Part shown: piece by piece, positions 16,973 through 25,536 of the stretch | Layout: every line of letters begins with the position of its first letter | How positions within the stretch are numbered: the stretch's first letter is position 1 | NCBI RefSeq assembly: GCF_016065055.1 | Contig: NZ_CP065856.1 | Location: forward strand, 1,363,836-1,427,835 | Direction of reading: 5' to 3' | DNA length: 64,000 nucleotides | Source: Halosimplex litoreum | Lineage (GTDB): Archaea > Halobacteriota > Halobacteria > Halobacteriales > Haloarculaceae | Made by a program: the position numbers and the translations under genes | The notes under the pieces: model-generated | Databases searched by the model: none | The model's input: only the letters and a program-made list of their open reading frames with translations | What the model was told of the DNA's origin: nothing

Positions 16973-17033
16973 GAACGTTCGTAGTAGACCGACGTATTTA
17001 AAGATGGCAGCGGACCGACGGGACGGCCGCTCC

Positions 17034-17456
17034 CTACCCGAGGTCGTCGGCGAGTCGGTCGAACGCGCGGTCGAGTTCCCCGCGGCGCTTCCAGGCGGCG
17101 ACGCGGTCGGTGACGCGGTCGGTGACGGCGGCCAGCGGAAGCCCCAGGCCGACGCCCGACCGGGCGGTGACGCGCGTCCCCTCGTCGTCGGCCGCCCAGT
17201 CGATCTCGGTCCACAGCTCGTCGAACGGGCCGGCGTCGCCGACTTGCTCGTAGCGCAGGCCGCCCTCCCGGGGCTCGAACCGGAGAGCGACGCCGACGCC
17301 GCGAGCGCCCGCGGTCACGAACGTCGCCTCGTCGCGCTCCTCGACCTCTAAGACCTCGAAGCTGCCCTCGTACTCGACGACGACGCCGGGTTCGAGCGCG
17401 CGGCGCACCGCCGCGGGCGTCGCACCGACGAACCGCTCGACCGTGACTTCCCGCAT
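17034..17456 (-). CDS. SRPBCC (START/Bet v 1-like) superfamily protein
   Basis: 140 residues with the typical beginning of the ligand-cavity fold, MREVTVERFVGATPAAVRRAL, a central run of beta strands (YEGSFEVLEVEERDEATFV; LRYEQVGDAGPFDELWTEI) and a long C-terminal helix (AWKRRGELDRAFDRLADDL). Such proteins bind or modify hydrophobic small molecules; the ligand here is unknown. First of three minus-strand genes leading to the Get3/ArsA ATPase. Confidence 0.82.
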   Translation of the reverse strand: MREVTVERFVGATPAAVRRALEPGVVVEYEGSFEVLEVEERDEATFVTAGARGVGVALRFEPREGGLRYEQVGDAGPFDELWTEIDWAADDEGTRVTARSGVGLGLPLAAVTDRVTDRVAAWKRRGELDRAFDRLADDLG

Positions 17457-17659
17457 CGACCCGTGTCTCGCGGCCGCGGGGCTTAAACGCTGGCCCGCCC
17501 CCGTGACTCGGCCGGATCGTCGTCCCGTCCGTCGGCCCGGTCGTCGACTCGGCGGGGAAATCCTTACCAGCGACGGGTCCGTTCGCTCGGAGACATGTGT
17601 GGGGCGCAGGTGCGCGACGGCGCGTCGAGCGACGAGCGAACGGCGACCGGGAGCGAGCC

Positions 17660-18190
17660 ATGACCGGCGAGCCGTCCGGCCGACTCCACCGAGGGGAGTC
17701 CACCGACGACGGATCGTCGTCGGGGCTCACCCGCAGGGCGGCCCTCGCGGCGGTCGGCGCCGGAGCGGCGACGAGCCTGGCTGGCTGTCTCGGTGGCGGC
17801 CGCGAGGAAATCGTCCTCACCGGCATGGAGCTGTACAACTGGACCGGGGCCTCGATCACCGTCGAGGTCACCCTCTCGGCGGGCGGGTCGGAGCTGTTGG
17901 CGACGACCGAGACCGTCGGGAACAGTTCGAGCACGCGGGTCGTTCGCGACTGGCCGGGCGAGGCCGCGGCCTACCGGTTGCAGGTCGAGGCGGTCGACAC
18001 GGATCTGGCGGTGGACGCGGACCTGCCGGACGGCACTTGGGCCCGCGGGCGCTGTGCCTGGGCCGAAGTCGACTTCGGCAGTCCCAACCGCCAGCGCGAC
18101 CCCAGCGGCGCGACGGAAGCGTACTCCGCCGACGCCCGACTCCGCGACAACGACGAGGGCCCATTCGGCGAGCAGTGTCCCGCCGAGTGA
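17660..18190 (+). CDS. Tat-exported lipoprotein of unknown function
   Basis: 176 residues. TRRAALAAVGAGAATSLAGC is a textbook haloarchaeal Tat signal with lipobox, giving a lipid-anchored protein. The mature ~120 residues form alternating beta strands (EIVLTGMELYNWTGASITVE; YRLQVEAVDTDLAVDADL), consistent with a small beta-sandwich. The ATG chosen keeps a usual signal length; a longer in-frame ATG 21 codons upstream adds an Arg-rich stretch unlikely to be translated. Confidence 0.75.
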   Translation: MTGEPSGRLHRGESTDDGSSSGLTRRAALAAVGAGAATSLAGCLGGGREEIVLTGMELYNWTGASITVEVTLSAGGSELLATTETVGNSSSTRVVRDWPGEAAAYRLQVEAVDTDLAVDADLPDGTWARGRCAWAEVDFGSPNRQRDPSGATEAYSADARLRDNDEGPFGEQCPAE

Positions 18191-18268
18191 CCGCGGCGTC
18201 TCGCGGTCGACTTCCGTCGCGTCCGCGGTGTGGCGGCCTTGAAGTGCGTCGCTCCCGTAGCCTCGACG

Positions 18269-18712
18269 ATGGCCGAGGAGATCCCGCGAGACAAGCCGAT
18301 ATTGCTGTTCGACGGCGTCTGCAACCTCTGTAACGGGTCGATCCAGTTCGTCATCGACCACGACCCCGAGGGCGTCTTCCGGTTCGCGCCGCTGCAGTCC
18401 GAGGCGGCCGAGCGGCTGCTGGACGACGTGGGTTTTCACGACTACGACTTCGACACGTTCGTCCTCGTCGACGGCGACGACTACTACACGAAATCCGAGG
18501 CCGCGTTGCGGGTGGCGAGCGAGCTGGAGTTTCCGTGGTCGCTCGCCAAGGTCGGGCGGGTCGTGCCGCGGCCGTTGCGTGATGCAGTGTACGATACGGT
18601 CGCGACGCATCGGTACGCCGTGTTCGGTCGGAAGGCCCAGTGCATGATCCCCTCCCCCGAGATCCGCGAGCGGTTTATCGAGATGAGCGCGGGGCCCGAG
18701 GCTGACGACTGA
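18269..18712 (+). CDS. DCC family thiol-disulfide oxidoreductase-like protein (DUF393)
   Basis: 147 residues. The family signature D-G-x-C-x-L-C appears as LLFDGVCNLCNGSIQFVI with Cys18 and Cys21, followed by FRFAPLQSEAAE, LVDGDDYYTKSEAALRVA and the C-terminal YDTVATHRYAVFGR, all standard for the group. The CxxC suggests thiol redox activity, unproven for most members. ATG at residue MAEEIP is preferred over a 13-codon longer frame. Its 3' end overlaps a small antisense membrane gene by 38 bases. Confidence 0.88.
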   Translation: MAEEIPRDKPILLFDGVCNLCNGSIQFVIDHDPEGVFRFAPLQSEAAERLLDDVGFHDYDFDTFVLVDGDDYYTKSEAALRVASELEFPWSLAKVGRVVPRPLRDAVYDTVATHRYAVFGRKAQCMIPSPEIRERFIEMSAGPEADD

Positions 18713-18848
18713 GTTCACAGTCCGCCTCGTCACGCCCGGTTCGCCACCACTCGAACAGCTCTCTGACGAAGTATACCGCGAACAGGACCACCAGCGTCGC
18801 GACGAACCACTGGTCCGGACCGACCGTGGGCGTGACGAAATCGCTCAT
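18675..18848 (-). CDS. Small single-pass membrane protein
   Basis: 57 residues: MSDFVTPTVGPDQ, one hydrophobic segment WFVATLVVLFAVYFVRELFE with aromatic ends, and a charged tail rich in Arg and Pro. It overlaps the 3' end of the DCC-family gene on the other strand by 38 bases. Haloarchaeal genomes hold many such one-helix proteins; no function is known. Confidence 0.5.
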   Translation of the reverse strand: MSDFVTPTVGPDQWFVATLVVLFAVYFVRELFEWWRTGRDEADCELSRQPRAPRSSR

Positions 18849-18910
18849 GGTTCGATGGGACGAGCCAGCGTTGTAGGTCTTCTATCCGACTCGTGATCGA
18901 AGCGAGTGAG

Positions 18911-19062
18911 AGCAGACGACGAGCGATGAACGCCCTCGACCCGCTCGCTAGCTGGAGCCGTGACCGCAGCAGACGACGAGCGATGAACGCCCTCGACCCG
19001 CTCGCTAGCTGGAGCCGTGACCGCAGCAGACGACGAGCGATGAAAGCCCTCGACCCGCTCGC
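18911..19062 (-). repeat. Tandem 57-base repeat, 2.7 copies
   Basis: Units begin at 18911, 18968 and 19025; two are complete and identical and the third matches for 38 bases with one change (GAACGCC to GAAAGCC). A period of 57 (19 codons) keeps frames open on both strands, creating spurious repetitive peptides. It is an internal expansion of the end of dispersed repeat copy B; copy A has only one such unit. Confidence 0.85.
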
Positions 19063-19069
19063 GGTCGCT

Positions 19070-19119
19070 GAGTCGGATATCCGCGCTCTCCGCACCACCC
19101 GCGCGGATAGTGCCGACTC
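19070..19119. other. Conserved stem-loop inside repeat copy B (possible structured RNA)
   Basis: Same 50-base architecture as at 6500-6549: outer 7-bp stem GAGTCGG/CCGACTC, internal loop, inner 7-bp stem TATCCGC/GCGGATA and an 18-base loop. Relative to copy A the outer stem has two pairs altered on both arms, preserving pairing. Confidence 0.6.
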
Positions 19120-19331
19120 AGACGACTGAACTGGACGCGAGCGCGTCTCGCCCTTTCAGTCCGCCAGGCACAGCATCGCAACGGCAACCGCGACAGCGCC
19201 GCAAACGGCCACGATCCTCCCCAGCCGATTCGCTCGCCTCCGGCTCGCTCATCCCTCGCACGACTGTTTCGGGCGGCTCTCACGAGGTTCGAGCACGCCC
19301 GACAGCGCGCGCCAAGACGGAAAGTGAGGGC

Positions 19332-20807
19332 CTACTCGCCGCCCCTCAAATTCCACAGGTCGACGCGGTCGGGCACCCCGGCGAGCGCGCTCGCGGGCCA
19401 GTCGTCGTGAGCGAGCGTGAATTCGGTGTCGGAGTGAGCGTCGACGAGGCGGGCGACGCCCGCGGCGGCGGCCTCGTAGGCGGGGGCGTCGAGGCGTTCG
19501 GGCACCTCGGCGGTGAGCGGGTAGCCGTCGGCGAGTTCGCGCGGGAACGGGCCGAACGGTGGGAGGACGTTCCAGCACTCGTCGAAGTCCTCGTGGGCGT
19601 CGCCTTCGGTCAGGAGGACAGAGTCGCCGCGCGGGTCGAGCCGGTCGAGGCGCTGGCGGTGGCGCACCACTTCGGGCCGGCGGGCGCTCTCGCCGGAGAG
19701 GTGGAAAAAAGTGTCCTTGGAGACGGGATCCGTCTCCTCGAGCTGGGCGGCGTGGTCGAGCAGCGCGCGGTAGCCGTCGAGCATCGCCGGGTGACCCCGG
19801 GCGCGAGCCTCGACGAGTTCCAGCAGATCGCCACGGCGGATGGCCTGCTTGATGGTGCGGAGTTCGCCGTAGGAGACGTGGAGGTTGTGCTCGGCGAGCA
19901 ACCGCTCGCGCTCGTCGGCGCCGAGCGAGCGGACTTCCGCGGGTGTGTGGCTCGTACAGACCGGACACGAGCAGGGGAAGTAGTCCAGATCTTCGAGGTG
20001 TTCGGTGGTCCGGACCGTCATGTAGCGGTCGTCGCGGGCGTAGATGGCGTAGGCGGCGGAGTCGAAGAGGTCGCAGCCCAGCGCGACAGCGAGGGCGAAC
20101 ATCATGGGGTGGCCGGCGCCGAACAGGTGGACCGGCGCGCTCTCGGGGAGACCCCGTTTGGCGGCGGCGACCACGTCCGCCAACTCGGCGTAGCGGTACT
20201 CGTTCATCATCGGGACGACCGCCCCGACCGGGAACACGTCCAGTCCCGACTCGGCGGCGTGGGCGCCGGCTTCCTCCCGGAGGTCGGTGTAGGTCGACCC
20301 CTGCACCGGTGCGTTGACGAGCATGTCGCCGGTCTCCACCTCGGCGGCGGTGGCCAGGCGGTCCTGCGTGGTCCCCAGCTCGTCCTCGGCCTGTTCGCGC
20401 GAGGCGTCCGGCGGCGTCGGGATGTCGACGGGCGTCCCGATGTCGGAGCCGATGCGGCGCTGGAAGTCGAGAATCTCCTCGGTGGTCACGTCGATTTCGC
20501 CGTACTCGGCCAGCTGGAAGGATCCCGAGTCGGTGACGATGGCCCCCGAGAAGTCGAGCAGGTCGTGTAGCCCTTGCTCCTCGACGGGCTCGCGCAGGTC
20601 CTCGCTACCGTAGAGGACGTAGGAGTTGGTGATGAGGATCTCGGCGCCGAACTCCGATTCGAGCTGGGCGGGCGTGACGGTCTGGAGGTGGGGGTTGATG
20701 ACGGGAAGGAGCGCGGGCGTCTCGACCGTGACGCCGGCGCGCGGGACCTCCAGTTCGCCCAGCCGCCCGGCGGCGTCGTAGCGGTCGACCTCGAAGACGT
20801 CGGTCAT
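19332..20807 (-). CDS. tgtA: tRNA-guanine(15) transglycosylase (archaeosine TGT)
   Basis: 491 residues. Exchanges guanine 15 in the D-loop of archaeal tRNAs for preQ0, the first committed step to archaeosine. Catalytic-domain signatures are [13 protein letters not shown] (Asp of the TGT active site), [27 protein letters not shown] and [11 protein letters not shown]. Zinc ligands appear as PCSCPVC with a following H-N-L-H. Length fits the haloarchaeal form, which lacks the PUA region of longer archaeal homologues. The partner enzyme ArcS is encoded 10 kb away in this window. Confidence 0.95.
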   Translation of the reverse strand: MTDVFEVDRYDAAGRLGELEVPRAGVTVETPALLPVINPHLQTVTPAQLESEFGAEILITNSYVLYGSEDLREPVEEQGLHDLLDFSGAIVTDSGSFQLAEYGEIDVTTEEILDFQRRIGSDIGTPVDIPTPPDASREQAEDELGTTQDRLATAAEVETGDMLVNAPVQGSTYTDLREEAGAHAAESGLDVFPVGAVVPMMNEYRYAELADVVAAAKRGLPESAPVHLFGAGHPMMFALAVALGCDLFDSAAYAIYARDDRYMTVRTTEHLEDLDYFPCSCPVCTSHTPAEVRSLGADERERLLAEHNLHVSYGELRTIKQAIRRGDLLELVEARARGHPAMLDGYRALLDHAAQLEETDPVSKDTFFHLSGESARRPEVVRHRQRLDRLDPRGDSVLLTEGDAHEDFDECWNVLPPFGPFPRELADGYPLTAEVPERLDAPAYEAAAAGVARLVDAHSDTEFTLAHDDWPASALAGVPDRVDLWNLRGGE

Positions 20808-20852
20808 TGCCCGCGCTTTCCCGCGGGCGGGCCTAAGGGTTGTGTTCGGCGG

Positions 20853-21287
20853 CTATCCGAGATCGGCGGGGTCGATCCGGTCGACGATGCCGTCGAAGTC
20901 GTCGTCGAAGCTCAGAACCGAGTCGATACCGCGCTTTTCCAGCAGGGCGATCGTCGTCGCATCGGTGAAGCTGAGGCCCTGATCGTCGAACCGTTCGAAC
21001 GTGTCGACTGCGTCTCGGAACACAGAGCGGTCGACGTGTTCGAGTGTGACGAGATCCGGGTACTCGGTAGCACCTCGCATCCGCCGCCCGACTCGTTTTG
21101 CCTGCTCGAACGAGCCCGTGCGACTGAGCGTCAGGGTCACCGCTTCGTCGTAGAGATAATCGCTTACGTACGGTCGACCTTCTTCGCCGTCGATGAGTGC
21201 ATCGAACGCACGGACCGCGACATCGTGTCGAGTCGCGTCGATGTCGGCGTGGGCGTAAAATACACCGCTGTCGATGACGACGCTCAT
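20853..21287 (-). CDS. PIN-domain protein (VapC-like toxin)
   Basis: 144 residues with PIN-fold acidic residues: VVIDSGVFYAHAD at the start (Asp6), YVSDYLYDEAVTLTL (Glu), and LSFTDATTIALLEKRGIDSVLS near the end (Asp). These would hold Mg2+ for RNA cleavage. The gene overlaps its upstream neighbour, a short antitoxin-like protein, as ATGA. This arrangement fits a VapBC module, although some archaeal PIN pairs serve in ordinary RNA metabolism. Confidence 0.88.
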   Translation of the reverse strand: MSVVIDSGVFYAHADIDATRHDVAVRAFDALIDGEEGRPYVSDYLYDEAVTLTLSRTGSFEQAKRVGRRMRGATEYPDLVTLEHVDRSVFRDAVDTFERFDDQGLSFTDATTIALLEKRGIDSVLSFDDDFDGIVDRIDPADLG

Positions 21288-21559
21288 CCGTAGAGGATGT
21301 CGTCGATATCGTCTTCGTCCGTTTCGACCCCGGAGGCGAACATTCCGCTGTGGAACGCTTCGCGCTCCGCTTCCGAGAGCGGAACCGTCGAATCGCGGAA
21401 CGAATCGACGATCTCGGACTTGGACTCGTGTGCGTTTTTCAGCAGCCTGGTCAGGATCTCCTGTTGGGTAACCTTGTTTCCGGTCCGTAGTTTGATCTCC
21501 GCCTGTAGCTCCTCCAGTAGCGACTTCCCCTCCTCGTCCATTTTAACTGCCGTCGCCAT
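21284..21559 (-). CDS. Putative antitoxin partner of the PIN protein
   Basis: 91 residues: MATAVKMDEEGKSLLEELQA then RTGNKVTQQEILTRLLKNA resembles the ribbon-helix-helix type of VapB antitoxin (basic strand followed by two helices), with an acidic C-terminal half that would wrap the toxin. Directly upstream of the PIN gene with a 4-base overlap. Expected to repress its own promoter; the AT-richer stretch GAAACTAAGTTAATG just upstream of its start is the likely site. Confidence 0.75.
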   Translation of the reverse strand: MATAVKMDEEGKSLLEELQAEIKLRTGNKVTQQEILTRLLKNAHESKSEIVDSFRDSTVPLSEAEREAFHSGMFASGVETDEDDIDDILYG

Positions 21560-21829
21560 ACTCCACGGTATCGTCCGAAACTAAGTTAATGTTTCTACCG
21601 GACCATCCATCGCCGTTTCCGTCGCGGCGGATGCCCCTCCGGAACACTGGCAGAAGAACTGGTGTCTCGTCAGCGCTCGTTGTCGACAAGCACGATTTCG
21701 ACGGTGGCCGTCGACACCAGCGTGAGGACCTGACGACCGTGGTCGAACGAATGAACACGACGACACCACGCGCCGATCGACGCCGGCGGGAGTCGCCGAG
21801 GCGCTTCCCGGGACCACGGGCGTGCGCGG

Positions 21830-22564
21830 TCACAGCCTCGCGAGGAACTCCTCGCGATCGTCCCACTGCTCGACTCGCTCTCGGACGGAGGGATCCTTGT
21901 CGAACCACTCTCGTAGGGCGGACGCAGTCGCGCGTCGGACTTTGTACTCGCTGTCACCGGAGAGGCGATACGCCAGTTCGAGGACGTGGTCGCTCCCACC
22001 GTACGCGCCCCCGACGGCCTTGGCGGCGTTCCACCTGGTTCGTACGTCGTCAGAGCGACTCCAGCGGTCGAGGAACTCGCTGCCGACTGCTCGGTCCTTG
22101 GAGGCGACGACGCTCACCGCGAATCCCCCGCAGCTCTTCTGGACGTAGTCGTCCGAGTCGGACACCAGGTGATCGAGGAGTTCGAGGGCCGGCCGGACCT
22201 GCTCTGGTGGGACGGTCATCAACCCGACCTCGCACGCCCGTCGGACGTAGTTGTCGTCGTGTGTCACCCACTCGTGCCAGGCCCCTTTCGTCCGTTCGAA
22301 CGCGTGCTCGTTCACGTACTTCAGTGCCATCGCGACGGCTTCGCGGACCCGCCAGTCCTCGTGTCGCGAGATGTCTCGGAGGTAGTCCAGCCGCTCCGGG
22401 ATCGCGTCCTCGACGACTGCTTTACGCGCCCACGCCTCGGCCTTGAACGCGAGGTGGTCTCGGTCGCGCTCCGGAAGCGATTCGATGTCGTCCCACGTGT
22501 GGTCACGATAGTATTCGTCGGCACGGTCACGGATCTCGGGAAGACCGATGTCGTCGAAGTCCAT
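21830..22564 (-). CDS. HEAT-repeat / DNA-alkylation-repeat-like protein
   Basis: 244 acidic residues arranged as helical repeats: HEDWRVREAVAMALKYV, HDDNYVRRACEVGLMTV, DSDDYVQKSCGGFAVSV, SDDVRTRWNAAKAVGGAY and DSEYKVRRATASALREW each follow the HEAT-like D-x-x-V-R/Q-x-x-A pattern. A scaffold or protein-binding role is usual; relation to AlkD-like glycosylases cannot be excluded. A GTG 8 codons upstream is an alternative start. The 270 bases before the VapB-like gene show nothing convincing. Confidence 0.75.
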   Translation of the reverse strand: MDFDDIGLPEIRDRADEYYRDHTWDDIESLPERDRDHLAFKAEAWARKAVVEDAIPERLDYLRDISRHEDWRVREAVAMALKYVNEHAFERTKGAWHEWVTHDDNYVRRACEVGLMTVPPEQVRPALELLDHLVSDSDDYVQKSCGGFAVSVVASKDRAVGSEFLDRWSRSDDVRTRWNAAKAVGGAYGGSDHVLELAYRLSGDSEYKVRRATASALREWFDKDPSVRERVEQWDDREEFLARL

Positions 22565-22610
22565 CGCTCGGTCGTCGTCTTCGACCACCGGCGAAGTAAA
22601 CGTTCACAGA

Positions 22611-23159
22611 CTACGCCTCGCCGAACAGCGCGAAGTACAGCACGCCCAACATCGACCGGCCGTCGCGTAGGTCGTCCTCGCGGGCGGCGTCGACGAGGGC
22701 GTCGAAGGTGGTCGTCTCGACGCGGATGTCCTCGTTGTAGTCCAGGTCCTGCTCGCCGCGTTGCTCGCAGTCGCGGGCGACGAAGTAGTGGAAGACGGCG
22801 TCGGAGAAGCCGTTGGCGGGCTCGACGGTCGTGAGGTGTTCGACCGCGCCGGGCAGGTACCCGGTCTCCTCCTCCAGTTCGCGGGCGACGCAGTTCTCGA
22901 GGTCGGCGTCGTCGTCTTCGATGCCGCCGGCGGGGAGGGCTCGATTGACTCGCCCCACCGGCTGGCGCCACTCCTCGATGACGACCACGTCACCCTCGGG
23001 GGTGAAGGGGAGGACGACGACGCTCTCGCCCTCGGTGAGGTAGTCGAACTCGGCCTCCTCGCCGTTCGGGAAGCGCACGGAGTCGGTGAGGATGTCGAAC
23101 CCCTCGCAGGTGTAGGACGTGCGGCTGTCCAGGGTCTCCCAGGCCAGGTCGTCGGGCAT
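22611..23159 (-). CDS. Nudix hydrolase (ADP-ribose pyrophosphatase-like)
   Basis: 182 residues. The Nudix box region is ALPAGGIEDDDADLENCVAR followed by ELEEETGYLP; the R-E-L-E-E-E-T-G-Y core is intact while the preceding Glu position is shifted by the acidic insertion. EEWRQPVGRV upstream is the typical substrate-side loop of ADP-ribose pyrophosphatases. Likely cleaves a nucleoside diphosphate linked to another moiety. Divergent from a second Nudix gene 133 bases away, of a different subgroup. Confidence 0.85.
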   Translation of the reverse strand: MPDDLAWETLDSRTSYTCEGFDILTDSVRFPNGEEAEFDYLTEGESVVVLPFTPEGDVVVIEEWRQPVGRVNRALPAGGIEDDDADLENCVARELEEETGYLPGAVEHLTTVEPANGFSDAVFHYFVARDCEQRGEQDLDYNEDIRVETTTFDALVDAAREDDLRDGRSMLGVLYFALFGEA

Positions 23160-23291
23160 AGTGGCAGGGACGGCGCGAGCGGATTAGCGGTGTCGGTTGC
23201 CGACGGCGGCGGGACGAACGGGGAGCGTCCGGGTGCCGCTCCGGCGGTGGCGCCTCGAAACGCCGAAGGACGGGGCGGTCGAGGTGGGTCC

Positions 23292-23780
23292 ATGGACGTT
23301 CGCGACGAGTTCGTTCCCCCCGAGGAGTTCGCCACCGTGTTGAACCGCGTGCCGCAAGTCTGCGTCGAGGTCGTGCTGGCGGGCGAACGCGCGGACGCGG
23401 GCCGCGTCCTGCTCGCCCACCGGACGAACGAACCCGCGAAGGGGGAGTGGTTCTGGCCGGGCGGGCGCCTCTACAAGGGCGAACAGCTGGAAGTCGCCGC
23501 ACGCCGCGTCGCCCGCGAGGAACTGGGCGTCGAGGTGACCGTCGAGGGTCGTGTCGGCGTCTACGGCCACTTCTGGGACACCTCGCGGATCGACGGCGTC
23601 GACGCCCGTCACACCGTCAACGTCGTCTTCCGCGTCGCGCGCGTCGACCCCGACGCGGCGATCGAACTCGACGACCAGCACGACGACTACCGGTTCGTGG
23701 CCGGCGACGAGGAGGGGCTCCACGAGTACGTCCGGGAGTATCTGGTCGACATGGGGCTGCGCGAGCGGGCCAGCGAGTGA
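23292..23780 (+). CDS. Nudix hydrolase, GDP-mannose mannosyl hydrolase-like
   Basis: 162 residues. GEWFWPGGRLYKGEQLEVAA then RRVAREELGVEV is the Nudix motif in the form seen in GDP-mannose mannosylhydrolases, where one canonical Glu is replaced; FATVLNRVPQVCVEVVL at the N-terminus and GHFWDTSRIDGVDARHTVN also fit that subgroup. It would hydrolyse GDP-sugars, which could link it to glycan metabolism, though it lies 9 kb from the glycan island. Confidence 0.8.
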   Translation: MDVRDEFVPPEEFATVLNRVPQVCVEVVLAGERADAGRVLLAHRTNEPAKGEWFWPGGRLYKGEQLEVAARRVAREELGVEVTVEGRVGVYGHFWDTSRIDGVDARHTVNVVFRVARVDPDAAIELDDQHDDYRFVAGDEEGLHEYVREYLVDMGLRERASE

Positions 23781-23814
23781 GGGCGGATCGGGAGCGGCGC
23801 TGATACCCGCGTCG

Positions 23815-25104
23815 TCACGCGCTCGCGTCGACGATCCGGTAGAGCCCGCCCGACTCCTCGGGGTCGGCTTCCTCGTCGTCGGCTTGCCTCGCGTCGAGAT
23901 ACGACTCGGCGGCCCGGTCGGTGAAGTAGACGGCGTCGTCGGTGACCAGCGGCGCGCACGTGACGACGCCGACGCCGTCGACGCTCCAGACCGCCTCGCC
24001 GGAGTCCTTCTCGACGGCGTAACAGGTGTCGTCGTAGGCGCCGACGAGGGCGTGCTCGCTCGTGACCGTCGGACAGCCGATGATCGACCCGCCGGTGTCG
24101 AACGACCAGCGCTCGCTCCCGTCCTCGAACCCCAGCGCGTAGAGGTTCGAGTCGTGACTGCCGACGTAGACGGTGTCGGTCTCGACCTCGATCGAGGGAC
24201 CGGACATCACCAGATCGTCGGTCTCGAACGACCACTCTTCGGTCCCGTCGTCGAGCGCGACCCGGTAGATCGTCCGGTCCCACGACCCGAAGACGGCGCT
24301 CCCGTCGGCGGTGGCGATCGGCCCCTTGATCTCCTCGCCGGTGTCGAACGTCCACAGGTACTCCAGGTCGGGGTAGCTCCAGGCGTAGCAATAGCCGTCG
24401 TTCGAGCCGACGACGAGCCGGCCCGCCTCGCGGTCGATCGCGGCCGTCGAGTGGGGGTGGTTCGTGACTCGCTGGTCCTCCCAGGTCACGTCGCCGGTGA
24501 CGGCGTCGACGGCAAACATCGCGCCGCTGGGCTCGTGGTACTCGACGGCGATGTAGACGGTGCCGTCGTAGTAGCCCGGGCTCGATCCGATGGCGTCGCC
24601 GAGCTTCGACCGCCAGTAGCGCTCGCCGGTTTCGAGGTCGAAGGCGTACAGCGCGCCGTCGTAGGCGCCGATGTAGACGACGCCGTTGGCGACCGCGGGC
24701 GTCCCGTGGATGCCTCGCGAGGTCGGATCGACCGACGACCGCCAGACCACTTCGCCGGTCGGCGTCACCCGCCGGATCTCGCCGTTGTCGCCGGGGACGA
24801 CGATATCGCCGCCGGGCACTTCGACGGGGCTGGCTTTCGCCGCCGTGTGGTCACCCGTGTTGACCTCCCGGAGCGTCCAGTCGACTTCGGGGTCGGTCGG
24901 AACCGTCGCGTCGGGGTAGACGCCGCGTCGCTGGAGGCCGCCGCGGAACTGCGCCGTCGCGGCCTCGCTGAGCGGCTCGCCGTCGGTCTCGATCCTGCCG
25001 CCGACCTCCGTCCCCCCGGGCGCCGCTGCGCAGCCGGCGAGGCCGGTCGCGATCCCGGCGCCGACCGCCCCGAGAAACGCCCGTCGTGAGTGGGGCTCGT
25101 CCAT
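23815..25104 (-). CDS. PQQ-type beta-propeller lipoprotein
   Basis: 429 residues. Tat signal SRRAFLGAVGAGIATGLAGC with lipobox Cys, then seven to eight repeats of the PQQ/BamB propeller blade such as GVVYIGAYDGALYAFDLETG, GTVYIAVEYHEPSG, TIYRVALDDGTEEWSFET and TVYVGSHDSNLYALGFEDG, each with the W-x-x-x-T/L closing strand. Anchored on the outer membrane face; may scaffold protein complexes or bind a cofactor. The terminal blade contains an acidic insert (ADDEEADPEES). Confidence 0.87.
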   Translation of the reverse strand: MDEPHSRRAFLGAVGAGIATGLAGCAAAPGGTEVGGRIETDGEPLSEAATAQFRGGLQRRGVYPDATVPTDPEVDWTLREVNTGDHTAAKASPVEVPGGDIVVPGDNGEIRRVTPTGEVVWRSSVDPTSRGIHGTPAVANGVVYIGAYDGALYAFDLETGERYWRSKLGDAIGSSPGYYDGTVYIAVEYHEPSGAMFAVDAVTGDVTWEDQRVTNHPHSTAAIDREAGRLVVGSNDGYCYAWSYPDLEYLWTFDTGEEIKGPIATADGSAVFGSWDRTIYRVALDDGTEEWSFETDDLVMSGPSIEVETDTVYVGSHDSNLYALGFEDGSERWSFDTGGSIIGCPTVTSEHALVGAYDDTCYAVEKDSGEAVWSVDGVGVVTCAPLVTDDAVYFTDRAAESYLDARQADDEEADPEESGGLYRIVDASA

Positions 25105-25234
25105 GTAGCCGGTAGTCGTCGCCGCGTCGTTTCACTGTTACGGGCCGGCGACGCGTCTCCGCTCCGATCTATCGCGGGGGGGCTCCGGCCAGTCGGCCCG
25201 CACAGCTAAGGGCTCGGCGGCCGCGCTCCACGGT

Positions 25235-25429
25235 ATGGCCACCGACGAGGCGCCCTCGGGGGACATCCGCGTGTTGCTCGTCCTCGACGTGCTCCTCTCG
25301 CTGCTGTTCAGCGTCGGCGCCGTCTACGCTCTGGATCTCGCCGGAGTCGGCGAGTACACCTGGCGGAACGTCGCGCTGGCGACGCTCTTTCTCGCCGTCG
25401 TGACCTACGTCGCGGTCCTCAGAGAGTGA
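25235..25429 (+). CDS. Small membrane protein, two helices
   Basis: 64 residues: MATDEAPSGDI, then RVLLVLDVLLSLLFSVGAVYALD and RNVALATLFLAVVTYVAVL joined by an acidic loop. Composition and codon use match neighbours. Similar two-helix proteins are frequent in haloarchaea; function unknown. Confidence 0.7.
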   Translation: MATDEAPSGDIRVLLVLDVLLSLLFSVGAVYALDLAGVGEYTWRNVALATLFLAVVTYVAVLRE

Positions 25430-25536
25430 GCGGCGGCGGACCCGCCGGACGTCGACGACCGCCCCCGCTCCGCGGAGCCGGCAAGCCGCTCGGTCGCCGG
25501 ATCGGTTACCCGTCTTGATCCCCTAGCGCGCGTGCT

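Larger units (their letters stand above)
18911..19262 (-). repeat. Dispersed intergenic repeat, copy B (inverted relative to copy A)
   Basis: Occupies most of the 483-base gap between the small membrane gene and tgtA. Read on the minus strand it follows copy A block by block, from CGTGCGAGGGATGAGCGAG through GAATCGGCTGGGGAGG and CTGAAAGGGCGAG to GAGGGCTTTCATCGCTC. Divergence is uneven: the stem-loop and the flanking blocks are best kept. No gene is supported in the gap. Confidence 0.8.

Noticed and set aside
18911-19062. Possible CRISPR array
   Set aside because: Units are contiguous with no spacers, so this is a tandem duplication.
18893-19129. 78-codon plus-strand frame with a repetitive peptide
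   Set aside because: Produced by the 57-base tandem repeat (19 codons) in non-coding repeat copy B; no start context and frames are open on both strands.
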